Source: an uncultured Porticoccus sp.
GTDB taxonomy: Bacteria > Pseudomonadota > Gammaproteobacteria > Pseudomonadales > Porticoccaceae
Reading direction: 5' to 3'
Assembly (NCBI RefSeq): GCF_913061305.1
Contig: NZ_CAJXST010000001.1
Location: forward strand, 310,001-374,000
Length of the DNA stretch: 64,000 nt
The position numbers were made by a program, and so were the translations under genes. How positions within the stretch are numbered: the stretch's first letter is position 1; each line of letters begins with the position of its first letter. The notes beneath the pieces are model-generated. The model did no database searches, was not told the origin of the DNA, and saw only the letters and a program-made list of their open reading frames with translations. Of the stretch, positions 56,966 to 64,000 are shown one piece after another.

Positions 56966-57747
56966 ACCGGTGCCTCTTCGTCTGGTGAAACATCCTCGCT
57001 GGCGTCACCGGCGTCTTCTGTCCTATCGGCGGCCTCATCGGCAACGGTGTTTTCTGGGGCTGACGTGTTCCGCGATGATCGGCGGCTCATTGGCGGCGCG
57101 AAGCGCGAACGGCGTGTACCTTCGAGCACGTCCTGGGGCAGCTCACCGAACTTTTCCCTGGCCGCCCGTGCCGCCGCATTATTGGCCGCGAAGTCGTCGC
57201 GGCAGGCGCCGGAGTAGCGGTACTGCTGAGCCAGCGAAAACAGGCTGCGCAGCGCATGACCCCCATCGTTGAGCCAGCGCTCCAGGGTGCTGCGGTCTAT
57301 CAATGCGGTGTGATGTGCCAGGATCAGGCGGCGTGCCAGATCGTCGTAGTCGGCCAGTAGATAGACCGCCATGAAGCCCAGCTGGGCATTGACGAACAGG
57401 GGCAGCTTGACGGGCTGCACGTTGAGGTTTTCTCCCAGACTGAGGGCTGCGGGCACATCCGCCAGGGCCTGATCCACCTGTTCGCGCAGGGTCTGCAGGC
57501 GTGTCCGGGTATCGTTGATCTTGTCCTCGATGCGCAGCATCCACCAGTCCGAGTAGGGATCGTCCTGCTCTGAGCCGCGCTTGAGCTTGTTCATGATGGA
57601 CAGGAAGCCGTTGAGTCCGATGATGCCTGGCTTGCCGTCCGACGCAGCACGACCGTGCCAGATGCGGGAGGCGTGGTGAGTATGCAGCGTGAGTGCCATC
57701 GCGCTGCGCAGCGATCCGAGGTTGAGTTGCAGAGATTCGTTGGCCAT
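56962..57747 (-). CDS. Integrating conjugative element protein, PFL_4669 family (TIGR03761)
   Basis: The protein is 261 residues with the family opening LGSLRSAMALTLHTHHASRIWHGR and a C-terminal acidic region (DRTEDAGDASEDVSPDEE). It is the first gene of the PFL_4669-DUF3158-ssb operon. The upstream gap of 296 bases contains two 19-base palindromes, likely the operon's control region. Confidence 0.88.
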   Translation of the reverse strand: MANESLQLNLGSLRSAMALTLHTHHASRIWHGRAASDGKPGIIGLNGFLSIMNKLKRGSEQDDPYSDWWMLRIEDKINDTRTRLQTLREQVDQALADVPAALSLGENLNVQPVKLPLFVNAQLGFMAVYLLADYDDLARRLILAHHTALIDRSTLERWLNDGGHALRSLFSLAQQYRYSGACRDDFAANNAAARAAREKFGELPQDVLEGTRRSRFAPPMSRRSSRNTSAPENTVADEAADRTEDAGDASEDVSPDEEAPV

Positions 57748-57905
57748 GTGAGCGACTCGCTGTGGAAGATCGAGTCGCCAGCATCGGCAACGGCGGGAAG
57801 GCTGTCAGTAAAGAAACCGCACCCATTCGCCGCCCGTTTGAAATACCAGGTGTGATTGAGGCAGTGACCGGGTGGGGGGTAGGTGAGGAAGGCTGCGTGT
57901 TCCGG

Positions 57906-57924
57906 TTATGCCACTGGCATAATT
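57906..57924. promoter_or_regulatory. Copy of the 19-base palindrome
   Basis: GTTATGCCA-C-TGGCATAAT; one mismatch from the perfect dyad. The centre is at 57915, about 170 bases before the PFL_4669 start. Confidence 0.65.
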
Positions 57925-57936
57925 CCTGTCAGGCTT

Positions 57937-58004
57937 TGTTGAAGATCGACTGCGGGCGGGCGAGGTGTGCCCTTGCTGGCTCAGGGTCTGTGTCCGGGTT
58001 GGGG
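57937..58004 (-). pseudogene. Decayed duplicate of the STY4528 3' end
   Basis: On the minus strand the bases read as DPEPARAHLARPQSIFNKA and stop, against DPEQVKAHIARLQAIFQKG and stop at the real gene's end. The flanks (GCTCAGGGTCTG and the palindrome) are duplicated too. It has no start and cannot be a gene. Confidence 0.75.
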
Positions 58005-58019
58005 AGGGCCGTGTGTTCC

Positions 58020-58038
58020 ATTATGCCACTGGCATAAT
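58020..58038. promoter_or_regulatory. Perfect 19-base palindrome after STY4528
   Basis: ATTATGCCA-C-TGGCATAAT, the only perfect copy. It lies 5 bases beyond the STY4528 stop. With a one-base centre it would not form a good RNA hairpin, so a protein operator is likelier. Confidence 0.7.
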
Positions 58039-58043
58039 CGGTA

Positions 58044-59243
58044 TCAGCCTTTTTGGAAGATTGCCTGTAAGCGAGCGATATGGGCTTTCACCTGCTCAGG
58101 GTCTGAGGGCTGGGTGGGTCCCGTACTCTCGCCGTCGATGTGTGGCGCCGATCGCTCAGCCTTGAACTCCTTGATTGGATCGACCCCTGCCCAGGCATGG
58201 AACTCGCCTCGGATCGCTTTCTGGATCAGGCCAAACAGGTAATTGACCGGTTTCTTGATGTAGCTGTCGCAGCAGCGAACGTCCCACTCATCGATCACCG
58301 GCTGTTGCAGTTCTCTGTCGACCTTCCTCAATGCGAGCAATGCGCCAGCTTTCTGCTCATCGTCGAGACGATCAAACCGCGGTGGCAGATTCAGATGTAG
58401 CAACTCGTTCAGTACTGTACGTACATTACTATTTTTAATACTTCTTTTACGTACAGTACTACTGTTCGTCGGAATCGGAAGAATGCCGTCAGCCGGGCCT
58501 TTGCGGCCCGATTCCGATTTCGAAGAGGGCTCGTCGTAATCCCGAAGAAGGGCCTGAGCGCTCTCTTCGGTTTTAGAGTTATCCACAGGCTCGATCTTGG
58601 TGGCGTCGCCGTGCCAATTTTGCCCTGCCAGGCGCTCCGCCATGACCTGCAGGCGCGAGGGCAGCGTCCGGCCGCTGATCAACGGGTCTTCGGTGATTTC
58701 TCTGAGTGCGTTGGTGCCGACGATCCGTACAGCCTTGGCGGCATGGGTCAGCGCCTGGCTGACCAGCCCCAGGTACTCGGTATCGAGTTGCATGGCCTCG
58801 AAGGGTGACAGGGGTTCGTCATGGAGCACATACAGGTTACCCAGCAGGCGTCCAGATCTGGGGTCACGTCGTCGCCGGACCAGGCTGAGCCAGCGGGTCA
58901 AGCGTAATTGGGTCAGCGCTCTGGCGACGGTTTCGTGGGACGCTTTGGCTGTGCACGGCATGGACGCCAGGTAGGGTCGCAGGCGCTCATAGGTGGGGAA
59001 GGCGGTTATGCCGTCGTCGTTCAGCAGCAGGCGAAAGACCTGCCAGGCATTGCGCTCCAGGGGGGTCAAGCGGCGATCGAGAAACAATGCTCTGGGCACG
59101 CTTTCGTGGCGGTTGCCGCTGAACAGGAAGCCGTCCTGCGCGGTGAATGTGGCCGGGCGCGTGTCTAAGCGTTGAGCTGCGTCATCCAGAAGCGTGGTTA
59201 GCGCAGCGGGGCCACTGTCGCGGCCCGGTGTTTCGCTGGCCAT
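58044..59243 (-). CDS. STY4528 family pathogenicity-island/ICE replication protein
   Basis: The protein is 399 residues. The start (TAQDGFLFSGNRHESVPRALFLDRRLTPLERNAWQVFRLLLNDDGITAFPTYERLR) is the family hallmark and includes a winged helix-turn-helix (ARALTQLRLTRWLSLVRRRRD). It probably binds the element's origin, as replication-initiation-like proteins do. It ends beside a perfect palindrome and a decayed copy of its own end. ATG 59243 is 3 bases after the DUF2857 stop. Confidence 0.87.
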   Translation of the reverse strand: MASETPGRDSGPAALTTLLDDAAQRLDTRPATFTAQDGFLFSGNRHESVPRALFLDRRLTPLERNAWQVFRLLLNDDGITAFPTYERLRPYLASMPCTAKASHETVARALTQLRLTRWLSLVRRRRDPRSGRLLGNLYVLHDEPLSPFEAMQLDTEYLGLVSQALTHAAKAVRIVGTNALREITEDPLISGRTLPSRLQVMAERLAGQNWHGDATKIEPVDNSKTEESAQALLRDYDEPSSKSESGRKGPADGILPIPTNSSTVRKRSIKNSNVRTVLNELLHLNLPPRFDRLDDEQKAGALLALRKVDRELQQPVIDEWDVRCCDSYIKKPVNYLFGLIQKAIRGEFHAWAGVDPIKEFKAERSAPHIDGESTGPTQPSDPEQVKAHIARLQAIFQKG

Positions 59244-59246
59244 GGG

Positions 59247-59807
59247 TCACACCAGACCCTGGTCGATCCAGGCATTGATCGTTGACCACAGGACGGAAGC
59301 GGGCAAATTGAGGTCTTCAGCAAGATCCAGCGTAAGGTCGAGCAAGGCCATGGGGTCATCCAGGGCGATACCGCGCTGTTTGACCTCGGGGTCCCATCGT
59401 CGCCACAGTTCGGTGTCCTGTTCCTCGCTCAATCCGGGATGGCGGCCTTTACGCTTGGGCAGGCCGAGAATGTCACGGCGCAAGGCGACTTCCTGATGCG
59501 TCAGGCCGTAGAACTTGCTCACCATCTCGGTACTGGCGCCCAGGCGCAGCATGCGATCAACCGCGGCGATTTCTTTCTCGACGTCCGCTACCTGGCGCAA
59601 CAGGCGCTGCAGCACTTCGCGGTTGACGGTGACGGAACACCAGGGCACGGAGGCATTGATCAGTACGCTGACCAGGGCGGGGTGCTTCAATGCGCCCAGT
59701 TCCTGTTCGCCGAACCCCATGGCTTTGCAGCGCCGCAGCTGGCCGTTGCGCAGATCATGCAGTGCCTGCGCAATCACAGCCTGGTTGAGTGGGTGGGGTG
59801 CCGACAT
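59247..59807 (-). CDS. DUF2857 family ICE protein
   Basis: This 186-residue protein has the family sequence MSAPHPLNQAVIAQALHDLRNGQLRRCKAMGFGEQELGALK and a helix-turn-helix-like stretch (EMVSKFYGLTHQEVALRRDILGLPKRKGRHPGLS). Function is unknown; its position between ParB and STY4528 is typical of the class. GGAGG precedes the ATG. Confidence 0.87.
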   Translation of the reverse strand: MSAPHPLNQAVIAQALHDLRNGQLRRCKAMGFGEQELGALKHPALVSVLINASVPWCSVTVNREVLQRLLRQVADVEKEIAAVDRMLRLGASTEMVSKFYGLTHQEVALRRDILGLPKRKGRHPGLSEEQDTELWRRWDPEVKQRGIALDDPMALLDLTLDLAEDLNLPASVLWSTINAWIDQGLV

Positions 59808-59823
59808 GCTGCCTCCTGGAACG

Positions 59824-61566
59824 CTATGAACCCCCGGGGGGTGTGAGTTCGGTGCCAGTACCCGACTCCAGCTCCACCAATCGACGTGACAGCCGCAGCA
59901 GGCGGAACAACTTGACCAGACCGTTATCGCTCAGCCGCGATAGTGAATCGTGATGGGTGCCTTGACGCCCCTGCAGCAGAGGCCCCAGCAAGTCCAGTAG
60001 CCGCAGATTGTCGATGCCACCGGTGGGCGGGCTTGATGAGTGGAAGCCTGCACTCAGCGCATGCAGCAGGGTAAGGACTGCGCGCCCCATCAGCGGCATC
60101 ACGTGACCATCAACGGAAAGTGCCTGCAAATCGCAGTGGAAGCCGATCCCCGTATCGGTTGGCTGTATGTGGTGGGCTTGTCCTGTCTCATGGGCCATTT
60201 CGGTGGCGAACTGGGCAATATGCACACGCAGGCTGTCGGATACGTCCAGACCGGGCTCGATGTACCAAACGTCCGTGATGGGGTAGAGCCCTCCAGCCTG
60301 GACTGGGATTGCCTGCAGAACGGTCGACTCGAAGTCCGGCTGTGTGTTGCCTGTTTGGTCCGCCAGCAGGCGCTGGATGTCCTGGAGTCGGTCGGTGGTT
60401 GTCGCTGGCGTGACCACATGGGCCTGAAGTCGCTCGTTGTCGGGCGCAGCCAACACAGGACTGCCGATATCGTTGGCCGATGAATCAGGACGTTCCGGAG
60501 GTGGAGACTCCTTTACGTTCGCCGGTTTAGGTGTTGTAGGTGCTGTGTCAGTCCCTTGTTCGCCTGCCGGGGGCGCCGGGGGTTGTGGCTGTGATTTACC
60601 TGGGCTCTGCTCGATGGAGCGAGGGGCAGGATCGTCTGCGGCAGGGCGTTGTTTGAGGGCTGCACCGGCTGACGTCAGGCGGTTGCGAACATCAGATTCC
60701 GTGATATCCAGGGTCAGGGTGTCGTAGTCGACCTGCAGGAGTTCGGCCATCTGTCCAATCAATTCGTCCTGGATGCGCCTGACCGAGAAACCCTCCGCGT
60801 CGCTGTCGAAGGTTGCGAGCACATCGTGGAACAGGCTGGCAAATGCCATTTCCGCGCCGCGGCTCATACTCAGCGCTTCCCATGTCCTCTCGCTGGACTT
60901 GCGCAAGGCGGTCAGCCGCTCGATCTGTGGCCGTCCCAAACCGCTATAGAGCACGGTGGGGATGGCGGGAAGCAGATAGAGCACGGCATCCTGCATGCGA
61001 CTGATGTGGGGTTGGGTGATGGGATAACCGTCCGCAGAAAGGCGCCGGGCCAGTTCGGTTTGTGTCAGTGTGATGCCCGATTCGACCTCGTACAGCTCAC
61101 GGGCTTTCTCGATACCCAGAGCGCGCTCAATGAAGGTCAGTCCCCCGTGCAATTCGTTCTCGGCCAAGTGCCCAGTGAGGGCGACAATTTCACCGCGCTC
61201 CGGCCAGGGGCGGAACAGACACTGGATGCGAAAGAATGTCTCGTCTTTCGTCTCAGTCCACAGCTCATTCAGGATTGCCAGACGGGTATTGCCGCCGTTG
61301 CGGATAATGTAATGGCTTTCGCCGGGCCGGCGGGTGATGGCCGGTGGCGTATCAAGCCCGCGCTTTCGTATGGATTCCTTGAGCTCTTCGTAGCGGGGGT
61401 TGCGAGTGACTCGCGGGTTTAGGTCATACGGCAGCAGTTGCTCCAGGGTCACGGTCATAGGTGTGTCGGCGATGGGATCGCTTAACGCCTCTGCGTCAGG
61501 GCCACTGCGTCGGAACTGATCGGCCAGTAATTTGCTGGCCATGTCTTTGGAGGTGAGGTCAGCCAT
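59824..61566 (-). CDS. parB: ParB family protein, PFGI-1 class (TIGR03764)
   Basis: The 580-residue protein has a ParB nuclease-like domain at about residues 32-130 (LEQLLPYDLNPRVTRNPRYEELKESIRKRGLD, IIRNGGNTRLAIL) and a helix-turn-helix region following (LTQTELARRLSADGYPITQPHISRM). A Pro/Ala-rich linker spans about 305-400. A long C-terminal domain, particular to the ICE class, completes it. ATG 61566 overlaps the end of the HicA-like gene by eight bases; ATG 61581 is an alternative. It acts with ParA in element maintenance. Confidence 0.9.
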   Translation of the reverse strand: MADLTSKDMASKLLADQFRRSGPDAEALSDPIADTPMTVTLEQLLPYDLNPRVTRNPRYEELKESIRKRGLDTPPAITRRPGESHYIIRNGGNTRLAILNELWTETKDETFFRIQCLFRPWPERGEIVALTGHLAENELHGGLTFIERALGIEKARELYEVESGITLTQTELARRLSADGYPITQPHISRMQDAVLYLLPAIPTVLYSGLGRPQIERLTALRKSSERTWEALSMSRGAEMAFASLFHDVLATFDSDAEGFSVRRIQDELIGQMAELLQVDYDTLTLDITESDVRNRLTSAGAALKQRPAADDPAPRSIEQSPGKSQPQPPAPPAGEQGTDTAPTTPKPANVKESPPPERPDSSANDIGSPVLAAPDNERLQAHVVTPATTTDRLQDIQRLLADQTGNTQPDFESTVLQAIPVQAGGLYPITDVWYIEPGLDVSDSLRVHIAQFATEMAHETGQAHHIQPTDTGIGFHCDLQALSVDGHVMPLMGRAVLTLLHALSAGFHSSSPPTGGIDNLRLLDLLGPLLQGRQGTHHDSLSRLSDNGLVKLFRLLRLSRRLVELESGTGTELTPPGGS

Positions 61567-61798
61567 CGTGGTCACACTCATCGGCAAAGCGGGTTTCTCG
61601 CCGCATGCGTGCCAGTGCGCTGCGGGTGGCACGATGGTCGCTCGACGTTGAGCCGGTGTAGATCGGTGGCAGTCCGGGTTTGGTGAGTTTCAAGTGACCC
61701 CCACCGGTACGCTCTACGTGCCAGCCTTCGGCTTGGGCAAGTTCGATTAGTGGTTTGAGGCGCTTATAGCCACGCGAGGGAATCGGCAAGCGGGTCAT
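61559..61798 (-). CDS. HicA-fold small protein between ParA and ParB
   Basis: This 79-residue protein has the HicA-like double-stranded RNA-binding fold: WHVERTGGGHLKLTKPGLPPIYTGSTSSDHRATRSALARMRR, with the conserved His in GGGHLKL. HicA toxins cut mRNA and need HicB; no hicB gene is next to it. Its ATG overlaps the ParA stop by four bases, so it is translated with the partition genes. It could have lost toxicity or have an antitoxin elsewhere. Confidence 0.75.
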   Translation of the reverse strand: MTRLPIPSRGYKRLKPLIELAQAEGWHVERTGGGHLKLTKPGLPPIYTGSTSSDHRATRSALARMRRETRFADECDHDG

Positions 61799-62646
61799 GA
61801 GGCAGTCCTCCGGTGGGCTCCAGCTTGCAGTCGGCTAAATGCCGGTTGCCAGGCAGGCAGCAGCTCGCAGGCCAGCGCGCGCATGGTGTCAAGGGCGGCA
61901 GGCGTGATCCGTCCTTTGGGCCGACGGTATTCCACCCGGTGAACGGGCAGTGCCTGGGTCGAGGCGCGTGGGTAGGCTTCAATGGCCGGGATGCTGGTAT
62001 CGAGCGCAACGATGCCAGGTTCGTTGGCAAACAGGTCGCGCAGTGCCTGCTGGATCACCCGTGCATTACTGGAGACCGGATGAGCCCGGTTGATAAGCAG
62101 GTGCAGGGATGGCGGTTCGATGCCAAGGCGCTGGTAGGGGGCGATATCCTGCATCAGCTGCAGGGTGCCGCGTCGAAATTCCCGTGCCGCCAAAATCTCT
62201 GGCGTGACCGGCGAGAGGGCAATATCGGAGGCCAGTACCGCCATCTCCAGCAGAACACTCCTCGCGCCCTGGGTATCGATCAGCAGCAAATCATAATGAG
62301 GACGGAACACTGGTAGCAGATTGCGCAGGCGCAGCCGTCCATCGGGCGCGTGAAGCAGCAGTGTGTTCAACTGACCCTTGTCGTCATTGGACAGTACCAG
62401 GTCCAGGCCGTCGATGGCGGTGTGGGATACCAGGTGAGAACGATCCTGTTCATTGAAGGCCAGCAGCTCATAGATACCGCCTGGTGCGTGGGACCGTAGG
62501 GTGAAATAGCTGGACAGGGTTGGCTGGACATCCAGGTCGAGCAGTAGCACCCGCAGTCCAGCATCAGCCGCGATGCCGCCCAGATTGGCGGCCGTGGTGG
62601 TTTTGCCCACCCCGCCCTTGGTTGAAATAATGGAAACGACCTGCAT
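61795..62646 (-). CDS. parA: ParA family ATPase
   Basis: This 283-residue protein has a deviant Walker A KGGVGKTT (residues 10-17), LLLDLDVQPT and a DTQG motif (LLIDTQGARS), as in ParA/Soj proteins. ATG 62646 gives the usual start MQVVSIISTKGGVGK. It overlaps the HicA-fold gene by four bases. ICEs of this class use ParA/ParB to stabilise the excised circle. Confidence 0.92.
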   Translation of the reverse strand: MQVVSIISTKGGVGKTTTAANLGGIAADAGLRVLLLDLDVQPTLSSYFTLRSHAPGGIYELLAFNEQDRSHLVSHTAIDGLDLVLSNDDKGQLNTLLLHAPDGRLRLRNLLPVFRPHYDLLLIDTQGARSVLLEMAVLASDIALSPVTPEILAAREFRRGTLQLMQDIAPYQRLGIEPPSLHLLINRAHPVSSNARVIQQALRDLFANEPGIVALDTSIPAIEAYPRASTQALPVHRVEYRRPKGRITPAALDTMRALACELLPAWQPAFSRLQAGAHRRTAS

Positions 62647-62685
62647 GACTATCCTCCTCACAGGGTTGCGTTCGAGAAGGCTGGG

Positions 62686-62901
62686 TCAGGTACGGTCGTT
62701 GAGGCGCTCTTCGATCCACTGGTCGATCTCGGCGGCATCCCAGCCAACGGCGCGGACGCCGAGGCGAAGCGCCTTCGGGAACTTGCCGGCTTTCATCAGG
62801 TTGTAGATATGCGCGCGCTTGAAGCCGGTCTTGGCTTCGACTTCCGGACGGCGGAGGATGCGGCGTTCAGTGCGAAAGGCCTGGGTCGTCTGTGTAGACA
62901 T
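62686..62901 (-). CDS. alpA: AlpA-family HTH regulator
   Basis: The protein is 71 residues: FRTERRILRRPEVEAKTGFKRAHIYNLMKAGKFPKALRLGVRAVGWDAAEIDQWIEERL. This is an AlpA/excisionase-type winged helix. It probably controls the maintenance operon or excision. The start ATG 62901 gives MSTQTTQAF; the upstream frame to 63075 passes through palindromic operator-like DNA. Confidence 0.9.
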   Translation of the reverse strand: MSTQTTQAFRTERRILRRPEVEAKTGFKRAHIYNLMKAGKFPKALRLGVRAVGWDAAEIDQWIEERLNDRT

Positions 62902-62977
62902 GGTAAGCACTCCTGTACGCTCAATAGCGCGGTGAAGAATGTGCTGCCCATTCAATGCCAGCTGGATGGGATTGACA

Positions 62978-63010
62978 CTGCAATTGCAGGTTCCAGGACT
63001 GCAGTTGCAG
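62978..63010. promoter_or_regulatory. Twin palindromes upstream of alpA
   Basis: CTGCAATTGCAG (62978-62989, perfect) and CTGCAGTTGCAG (62999-63010, near perfect) start 21 bases apart, two helical turns, so a dimeric regulator could bind both on one face. They lie 77-110 bases before the alpA start and end at the stop of the next gene. Confidence 0.6.
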
Positions 63011-63757
63011 TCACTCTGCCTCGTCGCCGACGTGACGCTTGGCGGCACTGAACTTCGACCAGAGTGTCCGTTCACTGATGCCGGGGTGCCCTGGATAATA
63101 GGCCAGAAGGGCGCTGATGATGGAGGCGGTGGTGTCGAAGGAGGAGTAGCGCTTTCCGCTCGGGGACTTACCCAGCAGCAGGGTCAGCAGACCGCCGATA
63201 ATGCTCAAGTACGTAGACTCGCCACGGGGCGAGAGGGTCTTGTCCTCTCCCGTCCCACAGCTCGCTTTTTCGCTGAGCAAACGGTGCTGATCCTGTAGTG
63301 CTTTGAAGGACTGCTCCAATTCCGTGAATCGCAGCTTGAGCGCCTCGCGATCAATCAGCAGGGCCTGCAAGTTGTCCAGGTTGATGGCGGAATGCAAGTG
63401 GCGCTCGATGCCTTCGAACAGGAATTCTGGTTTTTGGTCAGGGTAGTAATGAGTCATCCAGGCTTTCAGGTCCACGTGCCTGACGGTGAGGTCGGGCTGG
63501 GTCAGCAGCGTTGGATCATCGCAGGTGATGCCGGATTTCCCGTAAGGTAGCTCACCGTTACGGAAGGCGTCGTAAAGTCGCTCCAGGTTCAGCCTCAGCA
63601 TCGGCCAGCGGGGAAAGTCATTTACATCCAGAACGATCTTGTCGCCCAGGGTGTTGAGTATGCGGGCCTCGAATCGTACGAGACCGCTCCAGCGGATTGC
63701 CGCCTCAATGGGGCGATAGAATACTTTTGAGTGCTGCGTTTGGTTGGACTTCCCCAT
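63011..63757 (-). CDS. ICE protein of unknown function (248 aa)
   Basis: The protein (MGKSNQTQHSKVFYRPIEAAIRWSGLVRFEARILNTLG) has a soluble alpha/beta N-terminal half, a coiled-coil-like stretch at about 130-165 (IDREALKLRFTELEQSFKALQDQHRLL), and a C-terminal helix-rich region (YSSFDTTASIISALLAYYPGHPGISERTLWSKFSAAKRHV). No family is recognised. It ends one base from the twin palindromes and is the first gene of the maintenance end in this window. Confidence 0.78.
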   Translation of the reverse strand: MGKSNQTQHSKVFYRPIEAAIRWSGLVRFEARILNTLGDKIVLDVNDFPRWPMLRLNLERLYDAFRNGELPYGKSGITCDDPTLLTQPDLTVRHVDLKAWMTHYYPDQKPEFLFEGIERHLHSAINLDNLQALLIDREALKLRFTELEQSFKALQDQHRLLSEKASCGTGEDKTLSPRGESTYLSIIGGLLTLLLGKSPSGKRYSSFDTTASIISALLAYYPGHPGISERTLWSKFSAAKRHVGDEAE

Positions 63758-64000
63758 GTCTCATCCCAGCCACTTGGCCTCCTGGCGTTAGCTCAACAGG
63801 TCACCTGCCCACAGGCTTTCCGGCTCTGACTGGCTGGGCGGTGATGCAACGCTGGGGAGTGTGACGCGAATGAGAGCTAGAAATAACGGTGTATATGGAC
63901 TGCTGCACCGCCTCATTGTTGTCAATCAACGTATGCCGCCGAGACAACGGCTTCCCCATCGTTGGTCACGAGTTTTCGAAGCGATCAGGCGGCTGTAAAG
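63758..64000. other. 243-base end stretch, no assigned gene
   Basis: A short frame at 63870-63998 encodes 42 residues (MRARNNGVYGLLHRLIVVNQ and on to AIRRL), too short to judge. No tRNA 3' end or direct repeat that could be an attachment site was seen, though the element's right end is probably near. Confidence 0.4.

Larger units (their letters stand above)
57748..58043. other. 296-base control region upstream of PFL_4669
   Basis: It contains two copies of the palindrome (57906-57924, 58020-58038), and between them a decayed duplicate of the end of the STY4528 gene. No open frame was found. It is the likely promoter region of the PFL_4669-DUF3158-ssb operon. Confidence 0.6.

Overview
The window is most of one integrative and conjugative element (ICE) of the PFGI-1/ICEclc class (G-type mating-pair formation), GC-rich and typical of a gammaproteobacterium of the Pseudomonas/Halomonas/Marinobacter kind. 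The host genus is an inference; no rRNA, tRNA or integrase gene is present to fix it. Nearly all backbone genes lie on the minus strand and read from the maintenance end at the right to the relaxase and metal cargo at the left. Neither attachment site nor the integrase is seen, so both probably lie outside the window.

Layout. 1-11.5 kb is metal-resistance cargo: the 3' end of a CusA-like RND pump, an ACR3/SBF-type transporter, a CadR/PbrR-like MerR regulator with a classic MerR promoter driving a cation-diffusion gene, a CzcD-like exporter, two small genes, and a czcI-like/czcC/czcB/czcA operon. 11.6-14.3 kb holds the MobH relaxase and an orphan AbiEi-like gene. 14.7-18.2 kb is a plus-strand AAA ATPase/subtilase pair (ietA/ietS type). 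18.5-39.1 kb is the conjugation block: TraG-N, the PFL_47xx family proteins, a RadC-like protein, a VirB4-type ATPase, TraB/K/E/L-like proteins, RAQPRD, TraD, a lytic transglycosylase and PilL-N. A plus-strand HEPN gene interrupts it at 32.3-33.7 kb. 39.3-45.1 kb is a plus-strand cassette of a HTH regulator, an N6 methyltransferase, a PD-(D/E)xK nuclease and a second nuclease-like protein. 45.1-63.8 kb is the processing and maintenance block: SNF2-like helicase, DUF6094 methylase-like protein, DUF3275, STY4534, TopB, SSB, DUF3158, PFL_4669, STY4528, DUF2857, ParB, a HicA-fold protein, ParA and AlpA.

Three plus-strand cassettes, each defence-like, sit in an otherwise co-linear minus-strand backbone, which suggests preferred cargo sites. 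The best candidate for an undescribed system is the four-gene methyltransferase/nuclease cassette at 39.3-45.1 kb, followed by the solitary HEPN gene.

The backbone also carries unusual RNA and DNA structure. Three copies of a five-stem RNA, with compensatory base changes, precede the radC-like, STY4534 and a small unknown gene; it is probably the radC RNA motif. Several short leaders share a nested-hairpin design. A 740-base structured gap lies between topB and the next gene. A 19-base palindrome occurs three times upstream of the replication operons, and twin palindromes 21 bases apart lie upstream of alpA. Next to two of the 19-base palindromes is a decayed duplicate of the 3' end of the STY4528 gene.
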